64,000 bases of DNA from Geomonas edaphica (GCF_004917075.1 NZ_SSYB01000002.1:519766-583765), one strand, 5' to 3'. Positions 7,993-16,075 are shown, counted from the stretch's first letter. The notes: generated by a model not told the origin, from the sequence alone. Numbers and translations are program-made.

Positions 7993-8400
7993 TCACGCGC
8001 CGGTCGCGAAGCAAAAAACGGGGTCTTCCTCCGAACTGCGATACTGGTGCACCGCCGTGTGAAGCGCGGTGGCGGCCATGCGGCAGCAGTACATTTTCTC
8101 CTCCGGCATCCCCCCGAGTGCCCTCGCGATGGCGGCGGGTCCTATGGCCAGCACTTCGTCCAGGGACTTGCCGATGGCAAGTTCCGTCGCCACCGAGGAG
8201 GCGGCTACCGCGGCGGGGTTACCCTTGGCGAGGAAACGCGCCGCTTCAACCTGCTCATCACGGATCTTGAACAGGTAGAGAAAAGCGTCCCCCTGTGAAG
8301 GATCTCCCGCCTGTACCAGCACGTCCGCGTCGGTCAGTAATCCTAAGTTGCGCGGGTTCCTGGCGTGATCCCATATCTTGGTGCTGAACAGCTCGGCCAT
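7993..8400 (-). CDS. IscU/NifU-N-like protein lacking two of three cluster ligands
   Basis: A 135-residue protein with the IscU fold pattern: DHARNPRNLG near the N-terminus, AGDPSQGD, ASSVATELAIGKSLDEV, and EKMYCCRMAATAL. In true Fe-S scaffolds three Cys bind the cluster. Here the first position is Gln36 (GDPSQGD where the norm is a Cys before GD), the second is Asn61 (KGNPAA instead of GCGSA), and only the third (Cys105/Cys106) remains. The Asp after the first site is kept. It is therefore unlikely to build clusters in the standard way. No iscS, hscA or iscA is nearby. Of two adjacent ATGs I use the second, which lies 4 nt from GGAGG. Confidence 0.75.
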   Translation of the reverse strand: MAELFSTKIWDHARNPRNLGLLTDADVLVQAGDPSQGDAFLYLFKIRDEQVEAARFLAKGNPAAVAASSVATELAIGKSLDEVLAIGPAAIARALGGMPEEKMYCCRMAATALHTAVHQYRSSEEDPVFCFATGA

Positions 8401-8575
8401 CATACCTCCACAGCTAGGTTCGTCGGACAGGTCGGGGTTTTATCATTTAGAAATATGAATGTCAAGATATAACGGCCGCGCCTGCAGTTGCGACGCTATC
8501 GATGGCGTTTATTGGCTCGTCCGGGAGCTCCGGGGATGGCGGAAAAGGTGTCCGCGAAGCCTATCAGGCGCCCCA

Positions 8576-8621
8576 GGCTCCCCCCTTCGCCAAGGCACGG
8601 GGGCAGGGGGGATTTGCTTTT
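8576..8621. repeat. Dispersed C/G-run repeat, solo copy
   Basis: The stretch reads GGCTCCCCCCTT, then GGGGGCAGGGGGGATTTGCTTTT. It is homologous to the reverse complement of 15317-15359. It sits in the 260-bp gap downstream of ccdA and upstream of the IscU-like gene, a gap in which I see nothing else. Confidence 0.6.
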
Positions 8622-8660
8622 ACAGGGGGATGCTGGATCCAGGAGTGTTGAGCCGAAAGC

Positions 8661-9359
8661 TCACAGTAAGGAGGCAATCCCCTGCCAGACGAACCATCCA
8701 CCCGCGATGGCGACGATTGCGCCGCTCAACCGCTTGGCCCACGTGGAGAGTCCCTGGATCCCTTTCGACTTGGCGAAGGATTCGACGAACCCGGTGCAGG
8801 TCCCCGCGAAAAGCATGAGGAGACAGTGCCCGATGGCGTAGCAAAAGAGGAGGGCGATACCGTAGAGGACCTGTGCCTTGCTTGCCACCAGGGTGAGCAG
8901 CACGACAAGCACCGGCGTCGCGCATGGGGATGAGACGATGCCGAAGAAAAGGCCGAGGATGAAGGCGCCGAAAAGTCCGGCCTGCCGCGGGCGCCACTCG
9001 GTGCGCCACGGCAGTTCGAACCGGTACATCTCCATCATCTGCAGCCCCATGAGAAGGGCGATGGTCCCCGCGATCAGGTACCACTTCCCGCCGAGGGTGC
9101 CGAACATGGTGCCCAGCAACCCCGCCGCCGCCCCGAAGGCGGTGAAGGTGAGCGAAAGACCGAAGATGAAGCAAAGCGAGTAACGAAACGCCTTCATCCG
9201 GTCCCCGTCGGCGTATCCCCCGGTGAACCCGACCACCAGTGGGATGGTGGTCAGGACGCAGGGGGATGCCGAGGAGAGGACACCGGCAAGAAACACCGCC
9301 CCGAACGCCGCGTAAGGGTAGAGCGCGATGATGCGCTCGATGTCCTCGAGCATGCTCAT
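8661..9359 (-). CDS. ccdA: CcdA-family thiol:disulfide electron transporter
   Basis: A 232-residue membrane protein with six predicted helices and the two CcdA signature Cys-Pro sites, SSASPCVLTTIP near residue 33 and SSPCATPVLV near residue 145. CcdA passes electrons from cytoplasmic thioredoxin across the membrane to an extracytoplasmic thioredoxin-like acceptor. Its start overlaps the stop of the upstream exported thioredoxin (ATGA), which is its probable partner. Its place at the end of an ars operon suggests that it keeps a periplasmic thiol reduced during arsenic stress. It could also serve cytochrome c maturation, but no ccs gene is close. Confidence 0.87.
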   Translation of the reverse strand: MSMLEDIERIIALYPYAAFGAVFLAGVLSSASPCVLTTIPLVVGFTGGYADGDRMKAFRYSLCFIFGLSLTFTAFGAAAGLLGTMFGTLGGKWYLIAGTIALLMGLQMMEMYRFELPWRTEWRPRQAGLFGAFILGLFFGIVSSPCATPVLVVLLTLVASKAQVLYGIALLFCYAIGHCLLMLFAGTCTGFVESFAKSKGIQGLSTWAKRLSGAIVAIAGGWFVWQGIASLL

Positions 9360-9736
9360 TTGAGCCCCGCAGCCTTGAGATCCCGAACCATTTCGGTCTT
9401 TTCCATGGATCCGATGTGCCGCTTGATCTCCTTGCCGTTTTTATCGAAGAAGATCTGCGTCGGGATCATCTGCACGCGGAACTTGTCAGCGGCCGCCTGG
9501 TTTTCGTGAACGTCGATGAAGAGGACGGAGGCTTTTCCGCGGTACTCGGCAGCGAGGTTCTCCAGGATCGGTGCCATCTTTTTACAGGGGATGCAGGTGC
9601 GGGCTCCGAGGTCGATGACGGTCGGCTTCCCGGAGCGAAGCGCATTCGCCACGGCGGCGTCCGTTGCTGCGGGGAGCTCGGCGTGGGCGAGAGCGGCGGA
9701 GGCGAGTAAAAGCGCGAGGGTGGCTGCGATTTTCAT
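9356..9736 (-). CDS. Exported thioredoxin-like protein (CIPC active site)
   Basis: A 126-residue protein with a cleavable signal peptide (hydrophobic residues 5-18, cut after AHA). The thioredoxin fold carries the active site Cys48-Ile-Pro-Cys51 and the cis-Pro in VQMIPTQIFFD. It should act outside the cytoplasmic membrane as a thiol reductant or oxidant, with electrons supplied by the CcdA encoded by the overlapping next gene. Context in the arsenic operon points to protection or reduction of thiols attacked by arsenite. The actual client is not shown by the sequence. Confidence 0.87.
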   Translation of the reverse strand: MKIAATLALLLASAALAHAELPAATDAAVANALRSGKPTVIDLGARTCIPCKKMAPILENLAAEYRGKASVLFIDVHENQAAADKFRVQMIPTQIFFDKNGKEIKRHIGSMEKTEMVRDLKAAGLK

Positions 9737-9764
9737 GGCGGATTCCCTTTCTGTGTGTCGGCGG

Positions 9765-9992
9765 CTACAGGAGCGCCATGATTTCTATGATCGACGCGAC
9801 CTTGCCGGAGAAAGCGACCTTGCCGTCGATGACGAGGGCGGGCGTGCTCATGACGCCGTACTTCATGATGGAAGGGATATCCTCGACTTTCACGACCTCG
9901 GCCTCCTTGCCGCTGTTGGCGACGGCAGTAACGGTGTGTTCGTAGAGGGTCTTACATTTGGCGCAGCCGGTTCCGAGCACTTCGATTTTCAT
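9765..9992 (-). CDS. Small redox-active disulfide protein (TIGR00412-type thioredoxin fold)
   Basis: A 75-residue cytoplasmic thioredoxin-fold protein with the active site Cys10-Ala-Lys-Cys13 in GTGCAKCKTLYE and the cis-Pro in VMSTPALVIDGK. This compact family is usually encoded beside PF03773 permeases, as here, where the permease gene ends 22 bp upstream. It may reduce or dock with the permease, or reduce an arsenical before export. There is no signal peptide, in contrast to the next thioredoxin gene. The ribosome-binding site GGAGAACGAC precedes the ATG. Confidence 0.85.
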   Translation of the reverse strand: MKIEVLGTGCAKCKTLYEHTVTAVANSGKEAEVVKVEDIPSIMKYGVMSTPALVIDGKVAFSGKVASIIEIMALL

Positions 9993-10014
9993 GTCGTTCT
10001 CCTTTTCTGGGTGG

Positions 10015-10962
10015 TTAGAGGATGGCGTTGAAGAGATACCCCACTATCGTTATCGCTACGGCGACGATGCCGAAGAAAGTTGCCAGAAGCGGCCGTTTGA
10101 GGACGTTGCTGAGGATCACCGCCTCCGGGAGCGAAAGCGCCGTCACCGCCATCATGAAGGCGAGCACGGTTCCCATCGCCATACCCTTCTCCATGAGCGC
10201 ATGCACGATGGGGATCACTCCGGCGGCGTTACTGTAAAGCGGCACCCCAAGTGCCACCGCGACCGGCACCGCGAAAGGGTTGTCCCGTCCCGCCCAGCGC
10301 GCGAGAAAGTCGGCGGGGACATAGCCGTGGATGAAGGCGCCGAGCCCGATACCCACGATCACGTAGGGCCAGATCTTTTTCAGAAGGCCAATGGTGTACT
10401 CCCGGGCGTAATCAAGCTTTCCCCGGAAGTCCGGAATGACTAGGTCGGCCTGTCCCACCTGCATCTGCCAGACGTAGTCCTGGACGTACCGCTCCATCTT
10501 AAGCTTCCCGATGATGATTCCGGCGACGATCGCTACCACGAGTCCCGTCCCGATGTAGATGGCGGCAATCTTCCAGCCGAAGAGCCCCCAGAGCATGATG
10601 AGCGCCACCTCGTTGACCATCGGGGAGGAGACGAGGAAGGAGAAAGTGACTCCTAACGGTACTCCGCTCTCGACGAAGCCGATGAAGAGGGGGACCGCCG
10701 AGCAGGAACAAAAGGGGGTGACGATGCCTAGAAGGGCGGCGAGCACGTTGCCGACGTACTCCCTTTTATGCGCGAGCATGCGCTTGGTCTTCTCCGGAGG
10801 GAACGAGGAGCGGATCACCGCCACGACAAAAATGATGGAGGTGAGCAGGAAAAAGATCTTCACCGTGTCGTAGAGAAAGAAGTTGAGCGCCTCGCCGCCG
10901 CGGGAACCGGGAACGAGGCCGAGCAGATCGAAGGTGAGGTAGTCCGCCGCTTGTTTCAGCAT
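10015..10962 (-). CDS. PF03773 (DUF318) permease, ArsP-like
   Basis: A 315-residue membrane protein with about eight helices. It carries the family signature TPFCSCSAVPLFIGF near residue 83, whose Cys residues are thought to contact thiophilic substrates, and a second conserved block GVPLYSNAAGVIPIV. ArsP members of this family export trivalent organoarsenicals; others handle different ions or thiols. Position directly behind acr3 (9 bp gap) supports a role in arsenic export, but I cannot tell ArsP from other PF03773 proteins by eye. The large soluble loop after helix 5 (about residues 155-195) fits the family. Confidence 0.82.
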   Translation of the reverse strand: MLKQAADYLTFDLLGLVPGSRGGEALNFFLYDTVKIFFLLTSIIFVVAVIRSSFPPEKTKRMLAHKREYVGNVLAALLGIVTPFCSCSAVPLFIGFVESGVPLGVTFSFLVSSPMVNEVALIMLWGLFGWKIAAIYIGTGLVVAIVAGIIIGKLKMERYVQDYVWQMQVGQADLVIPDFRGKLDYAREYTIGLLKKIWPYVIVGIGLGAFIHGYVPADFLARWAGRDNPFAVPVAVALGVPLYSNAAGVIPIVHALMEKGMAMGTVLAFMMAVTALSLPEAVILSNVLKRPLLATFFGIVAVAITIVGYLFNAIL

Positions 10963-10971
10963 ATCAATCCC

Positions 10972-12018
10972 CTACGCTGCCGTCATCCGGCGCTGGAACC
11001 AGAAGGCGACGTTGACTAGGCCGATCATCACCGGCACCTCGACCAGGGGACCGATAACCGCGGCGAAGGCGGCCCCGGAGTTCAGGCCAAAGACCGCTAC
11101 GGCGACGGCTATGGCGAGCTCGAAGTTGTTGCTCGCCGCGGTGAAGGCAAGCGTCGTGGTCTTGCTGTAGTCGGCTCCCATCCGTTTCCCCATCCAGAAG
11201 GAGACGAGGAACATGACGATGAAGTAGATCAGCATGGGGATCGCGATGCGCACGACGTCCATGGGGAGCTGCACGATCAGCTGTCCCTTCAGGCTGAACA
11301 TCACCACGATTGTGAAGAGGAGGGCGATCAGGGTGATGGGACCGACCTTCGGGACGAACTCCCGGTGATAGCGCTCCTTGCCCATGATCTTCACGCCGAA
11401 AAGACGGGTCAGGGCGCCGGCTATGCAGGGGATGCCGAGGTAGATGAAGACGCTTTTCGCGATGTCGCCGATGCTCACGTCCACCGCCACACCCTGAAGA
11501 CCCACGAGCGGCGGCAGCACGGTGATGAAGAACCAGGCATAGACGCTGTAAAAGAGGACCTGGAAGATGCTGTTGAAGGCGACGAGGCCCGCGGCGTACT
11601 CGGTGCTACCCTTCGCGAGTTCGTTCCATACCACCACCATGGCGATGCAGCGGGCGAGACCGATCATGATGAGGCCGACCATGTACTCCGGCTTGTCTGG
11701 CAAAAGGAGCACAGCCAGGACGAACATGAGGACCGGCCCGATCAACCAGTTCTGAATGAGAGAGAGTGCGAGGACCTTCTTGTTGCGGAAGACCTCGGGC
11801 ATCTCCTCGTACTTAACCTTGGCGAAGGGGGGATACATCATCAGGATGAGTCCCGCCGCGATCGGTATGTTCGTGGTGCCGACCTGGAAGCTGTTGACGA
11901 GTGTCTCGACGCTCGGGACGAAGTAGCCGAGCCCCACGCCGAGCGCCATGGCGGCGAAGATCCAAAGGGTCAGCCAGCGGTCGAGGAAAGAGAGTTTGCG
12001 GGAAAGATGTTCGCTCAC
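10972..12018 (-). CDS. acr3: Acr3-family arsenite efflux transporter
   Basis: A 348-residue, ten-helix transporter of the bile/arsenite/riboflavin superfamily, with Acr3 blocks [33 protein letters not shown], and the unwound-helix motif [20 protein letters not shown]. The essential Cys of Acr3 is present in GLARCIAMV. It expels arsenite from the cytoplasm using the proton gradient. The start is GTG at 12018, overlapping the arsC stop (GTGA), so the two are translationally coupled: ArsC makes arsenite and Acr3 removes it. Confidence 0.95.
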   Translation of the reverse strand: MSEHLSRKLSFLDRWLTLWIFAAMALGVGLGYFVPSVETLVNSFQVGTTNIPIAAGLILMMYPPFAKVKYEEMPEVFRNKKVLALSLIQNWLIGPVLMFVLAVLLLPDKPEYMVGLIMIGLARCIAMVVVWNELAKGSTEYAAGLVAFNSIFQVLFYSVYAWFFITVLPPLVGLQGVAVDVSIGDIAKSVFIYLGIPCIAGALTRLFGVKIMGKERYHREFVPKVGPITLIALLFTIVVMFSLKGQLIVQLPMDVVRIAIPMLIYFIVMFLVSFWMGKRMGADYSKTTTLAFTAASNNFELAIAVAVAVFGLNSGAAFAAVIGPLVEVPVMIGLVNVAFWFQRRMTAA

Positions 12019-12434
12019 TTGGTGCCTCCAAACGTTTCCATGATCCAGTTCTTTATTTCGTCACGCACGCGGCGAAACTGCGGCAGGACTTCCTCCTCGC
12101 TTCCCTGGACACGCGAGGGATCGTCGAAGCCGTGGTGGGTGCGCGTGACACCTCCGATGAATAGAGGGCACTTGTCGTTGGCGTCCCCGCAGAGGGTGAT
12201 GACGTGATCGAAGCTTTGCCCCTCGAACTCGTCGACGGTCTTCGAGTACTGGTCGGAGATGTCGATGCCGATTTCGGTGAGGACTTTCGCCGCGAGCGGG
12301 TTCACGCGAGTCGCTTCGGTTCCGGCGGAGAAGGCTTCCACCTCATCTCGAAGGAAGTGGTTCGCGAGCCCCTCGGCCATCTGCGAGCGGCAGGAATTGT
12401 GGGTGCAGAGAAACAGGATCTTTTTCCGGGGCAT
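12015..12434 (-). CDS. arsC: Arsenate reductase ArsC, thioredoxin-linked LMW-phosphatase type
   Basis: A 139-residue enzyme that reduces arsenate to arsenite. The phosphatase-like P-loop is Cys10-THNSC-Arg16. The Cys82 and Cys89 pair in [11 protein letters not shown] completes the intramolecular disulfide cascade that is finally reduced by thioredoxin. The start at 12434 has GGAG at 7 nt. An upstream in-frame ATG at 12476 would add 14 residues (PAYIRRNGYWRPH), but these cross a palindromic operator and are absent from the family. The thioredoxin-type mechanism fits the two thioredoxin-fold genes downstream. Confidence 0.94.
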   Translation of the reverse strand: MPRKKILFLCTHNSCRSQMAEGLANHFLRDEVEAFSAGTEATRVNPLAAKVLTEIGIDISDQYSKTVDEFEGQSFDHVITLCGDANDKCPLFIGGVTRTHHGFDDPSRVQGSEEEVLPQFRRVRDEIKNWIMETFGGTK

Positions 12435-12446
12435 GTGCGGTCTCCA

Positions 12447-12466
12447 ATATCCGTTCCGGCGGATAT
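12447..12466 (-). promoter_or_regulatory. Second ArsR operator, between arsR and arsC
   Basis: Perfect 7-bp inverted repeat ATATCCG (12447-12453) and CGGATAT (12460-12466) with a 6-bp spacer. It has the same half-sites and spacing as the operator upstream of arsR. It lies between the arsR stop and the arsC start, where it could repress an internal promoter or act as a roadblock. Confidence 0.65.
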
Positions 12467-12482
12467 ATGCAGGCAAATTTTT

Positions 12483-12824
12483 TTAGGCGCAGCTGTTGTC
12501 GCAACCGAAGCCGGCGAGGGTTTCGCGGTCGTCCGCCGAGGTGCTGGTCTTCAGGAGCTGTTTTTTCAGAAGCGGGATGAGCTCCCTCTGCGGTGCCGCG
12601 TTCTCACGCACGGAATAATAGATCCAGAGGCCGCAGCGGCGGTCGTTCACCCACCCGGTCTTCTTCAGGATGGCAAGCTGGCGCGAGATGGTAGACTGTG
12701 GGAGTTTCAAAGCGGCGATGATGTCGCAGACGCAGAGCTCACCACCCTCGCCAAGAAGCAGCGCGAGGATGCGCAGTCGGGTCTCATCGGCCAGCGATTT
12801 GTATAGAAGCAGGATGTCGTTCAT
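12483..12824 (-). CDS. arsR: ArsR/SmtB family arsenite-sensing repressor
   Basis: A 113-residue winged-helix repressor. The arsenite-binding pair Cys31/Cys33 lies in the classical ELCVCDI motif on the DNA-reading helix region, followed by LPQSTISRQLAILKKTG. A C-terminal CGDNSC-like pair (CDNSC) may add a third ligand. It should release DNA when As(III) binds, opening the seven-gene operon that it heads. The ATG follows the -10 hexamer by only 8 nt and has no Shine-Dalgarno, so the transcript is predicted to be leaderless or nearly so. Confidence 0.94.
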   Translation of the reverse strand: MNDILLLYKSLADETRLRILALLLGEGGELCVCDIIAALKLPQSTISRQLAILKKTGWVNDRRCGLWIYYSVRENAAPQRELIPLLKKQLLKTSTSADDRETLAGFGCDNSCA

Positions 12825-12832
12825 GGGTAGGG

Positions 12833-12861
12833 ACTATATTCGCCTTCGCGGATGTAGTCAA
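12833..12861 (-). promoter_or_regulatory. ars operon promoter with embedded ArsR operator
   Basis: Minus strand: TTGACT (12861-12856), 17-nt spacer, TATAGT (12838-12833). The spacer and the start of the -10 hold ATATTCG-N6-CGGATGT (plus strand 12836-12855), matching the second operator at 12447-12466. Bound ArsR would block RNA polymerase. Confidence 0.75.
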
Positions 12862-12897
12862 TGGTGAATTATCTGTCTTCACAGATTCTTGCTGAGG

Positions 12898-12931
12898 CTG
12901 TAACGAAACCGCAACATTTGGCTCCTATAGT
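12898..12931 (+). promoter_or_regulatory. Pho box and -10 of pstS
   Basis: CTGTAAC (12898-12904), GAAA, CCGCAAC (12909-12915) make a 7-4-7 PhoB direct repeat. Exactly 10 nt later comes TATAGT (12926-12931). There is no -35, as expected for PhoB activation. The ribosome-binding site AAAGGAGG precedes the pstS ATG. Confidence 0.75.
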
Positions 12932-12959
12932 TTGCACAAACAGACAAAGGAGGAAATGA

Positions 12960-13988
12960 ATGATTCAGACGATCAAAAAGGCATTTTTCGCTCTCGCTTT
13001 GGTAGCCGCAGTGGGCGGCGCAGGCCAGGCAAACGCAGCAACACTCATAAACGGAGCCGGCGCAACCTTCCCGTATCCGCTGTACTCCAAATGGTTCACC
13101 GAGTACGCCAAGGTGGACAAGAGCGTCAAGTTCAACTACCAGTCCATCGGTTCGGGCGGCGGCATCAAACAGATCACCGCGCAGACCGTTGACTTCGGCG
13201 CAAGCGACAAGTTCCTCTCCGACGCCGAACTGAAGGGTGCCCCGGGCAAACTGATCCACATCCCGACCGTGATGGGCGCCGTCGTCGTCACCTACAACCT
13301 CCCCGGCGTTCCCTCTGGCATCAAGCTGAACTCGGAAGACGTCGCTAATATTTACCTCGGCAAGATAACCAAGTGGAACGATCCGAGGATCGCTGACGAC
13401 AACAAGGGTGTGAACCTCCCCGCCAAACCGATCATCGTCGTGCACCGCTCCGACGGGTCCGGCACCACCAGCATCTTCACCGATTACCTCTCCGGCGTGA
13501 ACGCTGAGTGGGCGAAAAAGGTCGGCAAGGGCGCCGCGGTGAAGTGGCCTGTAGGTCTTGGCGGCAAGGGTAACGAGGGGGTAGCAGGACAGATCAAGAC
13601 CACCCCGTATTCCATCGGTTACGTCGAGCTAGCCTACGCCTTCGAGAACAAACTCCCCTACGCATCGCTCAAGAACCAGGCAGGTGTCTTCGTGGCACCT
13701 TCCATCAAGTCGACTAGCGCCGCCGCGGCAGGTGCGGTTAAAAACATGCCGGCTGACTACCGCATCTCGCTGGTGAACCAGCCCGGCAAGGACGCATACC
13801 CGGTGGTCGGCTTCACCTGGCTCCTCGTCTACGAAAACCAGAAGGACGCCGCCAAGGGTAAACACCTGGCCGAGTTCCTTAACTGGGCCATGACCAGGGG
13901 ACAGAAGATGGCCGCCCCGATGCTCTACGCGCCGCTGCCGGACAGCGTGGTGAAGATGGTGCAGAAGACGATAAAGACCATCAAGTAG
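12960..13988 (+). CDS. pstS: Periplasmic phosphate-binding protein PstS
   Basis: A 342-residue binding protein with a cleavable signal peptide (residues 1-26, cut after QANA). The mature start ATLINGAGATFPYPLYSKW and the loops SIGSGGGIKQ and HRSDGSGTTSIFTDYL carry the phosphate-coordinating Ser, Thr and Asp residues of PstS. It delivers phosphate to PstCAB. Unusually, it is not in the same operon: pstCAB-phoU are on the other strand 3-6 kb away, and pstS instead shares its upstream region with the divergent ars operon. Its own Pho box and terminator make it a single-gene unit. Confidence 0.95.
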   Translation: MIQTIKKAFFALALVAAVGGAGQANAATLINGAGATFPYPLYSKWFTEYAKVDKSVKFNYQSIGSGGGIKQITAQTVDFGASDKFLSDAELKGAPGKLIHIPTVMGAVVVTYNLPGVPSGIKLNSEDVANIYLGKITKWNDPRIADDNKGVNLPAKPIIVVHRSDGSGTTSIFTDYLSGVNAEWAKKVGKGAAVKWPVGLGGKGNEGVAGQIKTTPYSIGYVELAYAFENKLPYASLKNQAGVFVAPSIKSTSAAAAGAVKNMPADYRISLVNQPGKDAYPVVGFTWLLVYENQKDAAKGKHLAEFLNWAMTRGQKMAAPMLYAPLPDSVVKMVQKTIKTIK

Positions 13989-14017
13989 TCCGCTTCCGAA
14001 AATAGAAGGAACCATCC

Positions 14018-14056
14018 ATCCGGGTGCACGGCTCATGCTGTCACCCGGATTTTTTT
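14018..14056 (+). terminator. Terminator of pstS
   Basis: Stem ATCCGGGTG (14018-14026) and CACCCGGAT (14042-14050), followed by TTTTTTT. Confidence 0.88.
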
Positions 14057-14169
14057 ATCTCTGTAAAACAGGAACTTGCTTCATCATCGTACTGTGATTG
14101 AGTGCATCTTCACTTGATATTTGCCTAAGAGCTTGGAGAATGTAACAAGCAGCACTAAAGGAGGCAATC

Positions 14170-15036
14170 ATGTTCAGAAAAATGATGGTCTGCACCGATC
14201 TGACTCCTGCTTCATTTTCCCTCATCGCATGTGCCGCTCAGTTACAGCAGATCGGTACAAAAGACATCGTGTTGGTGTACGTAATAGAGTCCGTAGCCGC
14301 TGCTGATGGAACCCTTCTGTCAACCGAGGCAGAAGGCGTTTTTCGGAGACAGAAGGAGATGCTCGAGGAGCACGGTATCAATGTTGCCGCCGAGGTCCTT
14401 CACGGCGTGCCTGCACCGGTCCTGGACGCGGCCGCGGAGAAGTATGATGTGCGCGGGATCGTGATCGGTTCGCACAGCAAGGCGGTCATCCCACTTGCCA
14501 CTTTGGGAAGCGTGACGGCGGCTCTTCTGGCCCGTACCTTGCGTCCGCTGCTTCTTTACCGAGTCGATACCGTGGAAAGAGGAGGGGGAGGGGGCGGAGA
14601 CAAAGGGTGCGGCAGCCTGTTCAGGCATATCCTTTTCCCCACCGATTTCTCGGAAGCGTCGGAGCGTGGCCTTGACTACCTCGGCAAGATTGCGCTGGAG
14701 CAGCACGGCGCGGCGATCACGCTTTTGCACGTTCTGCCCAACGATGAGGATGCCGAGGCCGGGCGAACCGAAGAGGATGCTCAGTATCTGCTGGAAGCGA
14801 AGAAGAGGCGCCTGGAGCGGCTTGGGGCGTGCGAGGTCGGCATCGAGCTCGTACGCGGCGAGGCGGCGGGCGAAGTGATCAATAGGGGAAAAGCAGGGCT
14901 TTATTCGTTAATCGTCATGGGGTGCCAAGGTAAGGGGGCACTAAAGCGCGTCATGGTAGGGAGTACCGCCGAGCAGGTGACCCGCCGCATCGAAGTCCCG
15001 GTACTGCTCATCCCAGGAGAACACCACGTGGAATAG
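14170..15036 (+). CDS. Tandem universal stress protein (two UspA domains)
   Basis: A 288-residue protein with two Usp domains, about residues 1-135 and 152-285. The second keeps the nucleotide-binding signature MGCQGKGALKRVMVGSTAEQV. In the first the matching segment (GSHSKAVIPLATLGSVTAAL) has lost most Gly residues and probably does not bind ATP. A Gly-rich linker (RGGGGGGDKG) joins them. Usp proteins help cells survive starvation and stasis. The ribosome-binding site AAAGGAGGC is strong. It stands between pstS and the pst operon, with terminators on both sides, so it is a separate unit. A role in phosphate or arsenic stress is only suggested by position. Confidence 0.9.
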   Translation: MFRKMMVCTDLTPASFSLIACAAQLQQIGTKDIVLVYVIESVAAADGTLLSTEAEGVFRRQKEMLEEHGINVAAEVLHGVPAPVLDAAAEKYDVRGIVIGSHSKAVIPLATLGSVTAALLARTLRPLLLYRVDTVERGGGGGGDKGCGSLFRHILFPTDFSEASERGLDYLGKIALEQHGAAITLLHVLPNDEDAEAGRTEEDAQYLLEAKKRRLERLGACEVGIELVRGEAAGEVINRGKAGLYSLIVMGCQGKGALKRVMVGSTAEQVTRRIEVPVLLIPGEHHVE

Positions 15037-15067
15037 CCGTCTTGAAAAAACAGAGTCGTTAACGAAA

Positions 15068-15097
15068 ATGCCACGGCAGCCGCCGTGGCATTTTTTT
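15068..15097 (+). terminator. Terminator of the Usp gene
   Basis: Perfect 10-bp stem ATGCCACGGC (15068-15077) and GCCGTGGCAT (15082-15091) with a 4-nt loop and TTTTTTT. Confidence 0.9.
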
Positions 15098-15185
15098 GTT
15101 CCTTCTGGATTGGGGATAAAGGGTGATCCCATGGCTGGAAGCATGCCGTAAATCCGTGCCACGAAGCGCTGCATGAGCCCCAACG

Positions 15186-15359
15186 TCTCCCCCTTTGCGA
15201 AGGGGGGACAGGGGGGGTGCCTTGGTCAAAACATACAAGCATCCTGCTGCCGTGCGATTCGCAATCATTTCAAGAAGGAGACTGGAATCTAGTTCAACCA
15301 ACTGGAACTGAGGAACAAAAGCAAATCCCCCCCGTCCCCCCTTCGCAAAGGGGGGAGCC
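15186..15359. repeat. Pair of inverted C/G-run repeats (intergenic palindromic element)
   Basis: A unit starting CTCCCCCTTTGCGAAGGGGG (15186-15220) faces an inverted homologue (15317-15359, containing CCCCCCTTCGCAAAGGGGGG and ending AGCC). About 96 bp of unique sequence lies between. Each arm is itself a hairpin. The copy next to the phoU end, read on the minus strand, is followed by TTTGCTTTT and may end pst-phoU transcription. A related solo copy is at 8576-8621. The rest of this 366-bp gap holds only the Usp terminator. Confidence 0.65.
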
Positions 15360-15403
15360 TTTGAGGCATCTTCCATTGGAGGAGTGGAACTGATTTTCCG
15401 GTT

Positions 15404-16075
15404 TTATGCGATGGTATGCCTGATGTCCTTCCCCTTGATCATGAAGATGACCATCTCCGCGATGTTGGTGGCGTGGTCCGCGATGCGCTCCAGCCCTTTG
15501 GAGACCTGAATGATCTTCATGGCGCGGCTGATGCACTTCGGATCTCCCATCATGAAGGTCAAAAGCTCGCGTTGGATCTGCTCGTTCAGCTCGTCCACGC
15601 ACTGGTCGTCCTGGCAGACCTTGATGGCCAGGGCATCGTCGCCGCGGACGAAGGCGTCGAGCGCCTCTTTCACCATGTCCGAGGCCGCCTGCGCCATGCG
15701 CGGCAGGTCAATGTACGGCTTCAGGGCTGGCTCCTGGTTCAACTCCCGCGCCCTCTTGCAGATGTTGGCGCACTGGTCGCCGATACGCTCCAGGTCGGTC
15801 ACGATCTTCAGCGCCAGCGTGATGAAGCGCAGGTCGCGCGCGGCAGGCTGACGGCGGGCCAAAACCTCCAGGCACTTCTCGTCGATGACCATCTCGAGCG
15901 TGTTGATCTCGTGATCGAAGGCGATGGTCCGCTCGGCTAGCTCCGTGTCCCGCTCGACGAGGGACTTCATGGCGTTGGCGATCATCACCTCGACCTTACC
16001 CCCCATCTCAAGGAGCTTCTCGCGTATCTGGTTCAGCTCGTTGTCGAACTGTCTGCTGAAATGTTCTCTCTCCAT
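15404..16075 (-). CDS. phoU: Phosphate transport regulator PhoU
   Basis: A 223-residue, all-helical protein with the two PhoU metal-binding repeats: EKCLEVLARRQPAARDLRFI with IVTDLERIGDQCANI in the first half, and MKIIQVSKGLERIADHATNI in the second. PhoU restrains the Pst transporter and the PhoR kinase when phosphate is plentiful. It is the last gene of pstCAB-phoU, 36 bp after pstB, with the ribosome-binding site GGAGAAGAC. No phoR or phoB is in the window. Confidence 0.95.
   Translation of the reverse strand: MEREHFSRQFDNELNQIREKLLEMGGKVEVMIANAMKSLVERDTELAERTIAFDHEINTLEMVIDEKCLEVLARRQPAARDLRFITLALKIVTDLERIGDQCANICKRARELNQEPALKPYIDLPRMAQAASDMVKEALDAFVRGDDALAIKVCQDDQCVDELNEQIQRELLTFMMGDPKCISRAMKIIQVSKGLERIADHATNIAEMVIFMIKGKDIRHTIA

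Noticed and set aside
14145-14160. A Pho box before the universal stress gene (single TGTAAC half-site)
   Set aside because: There is no second heptamer at 11 nt and no -10 at the expected distance.
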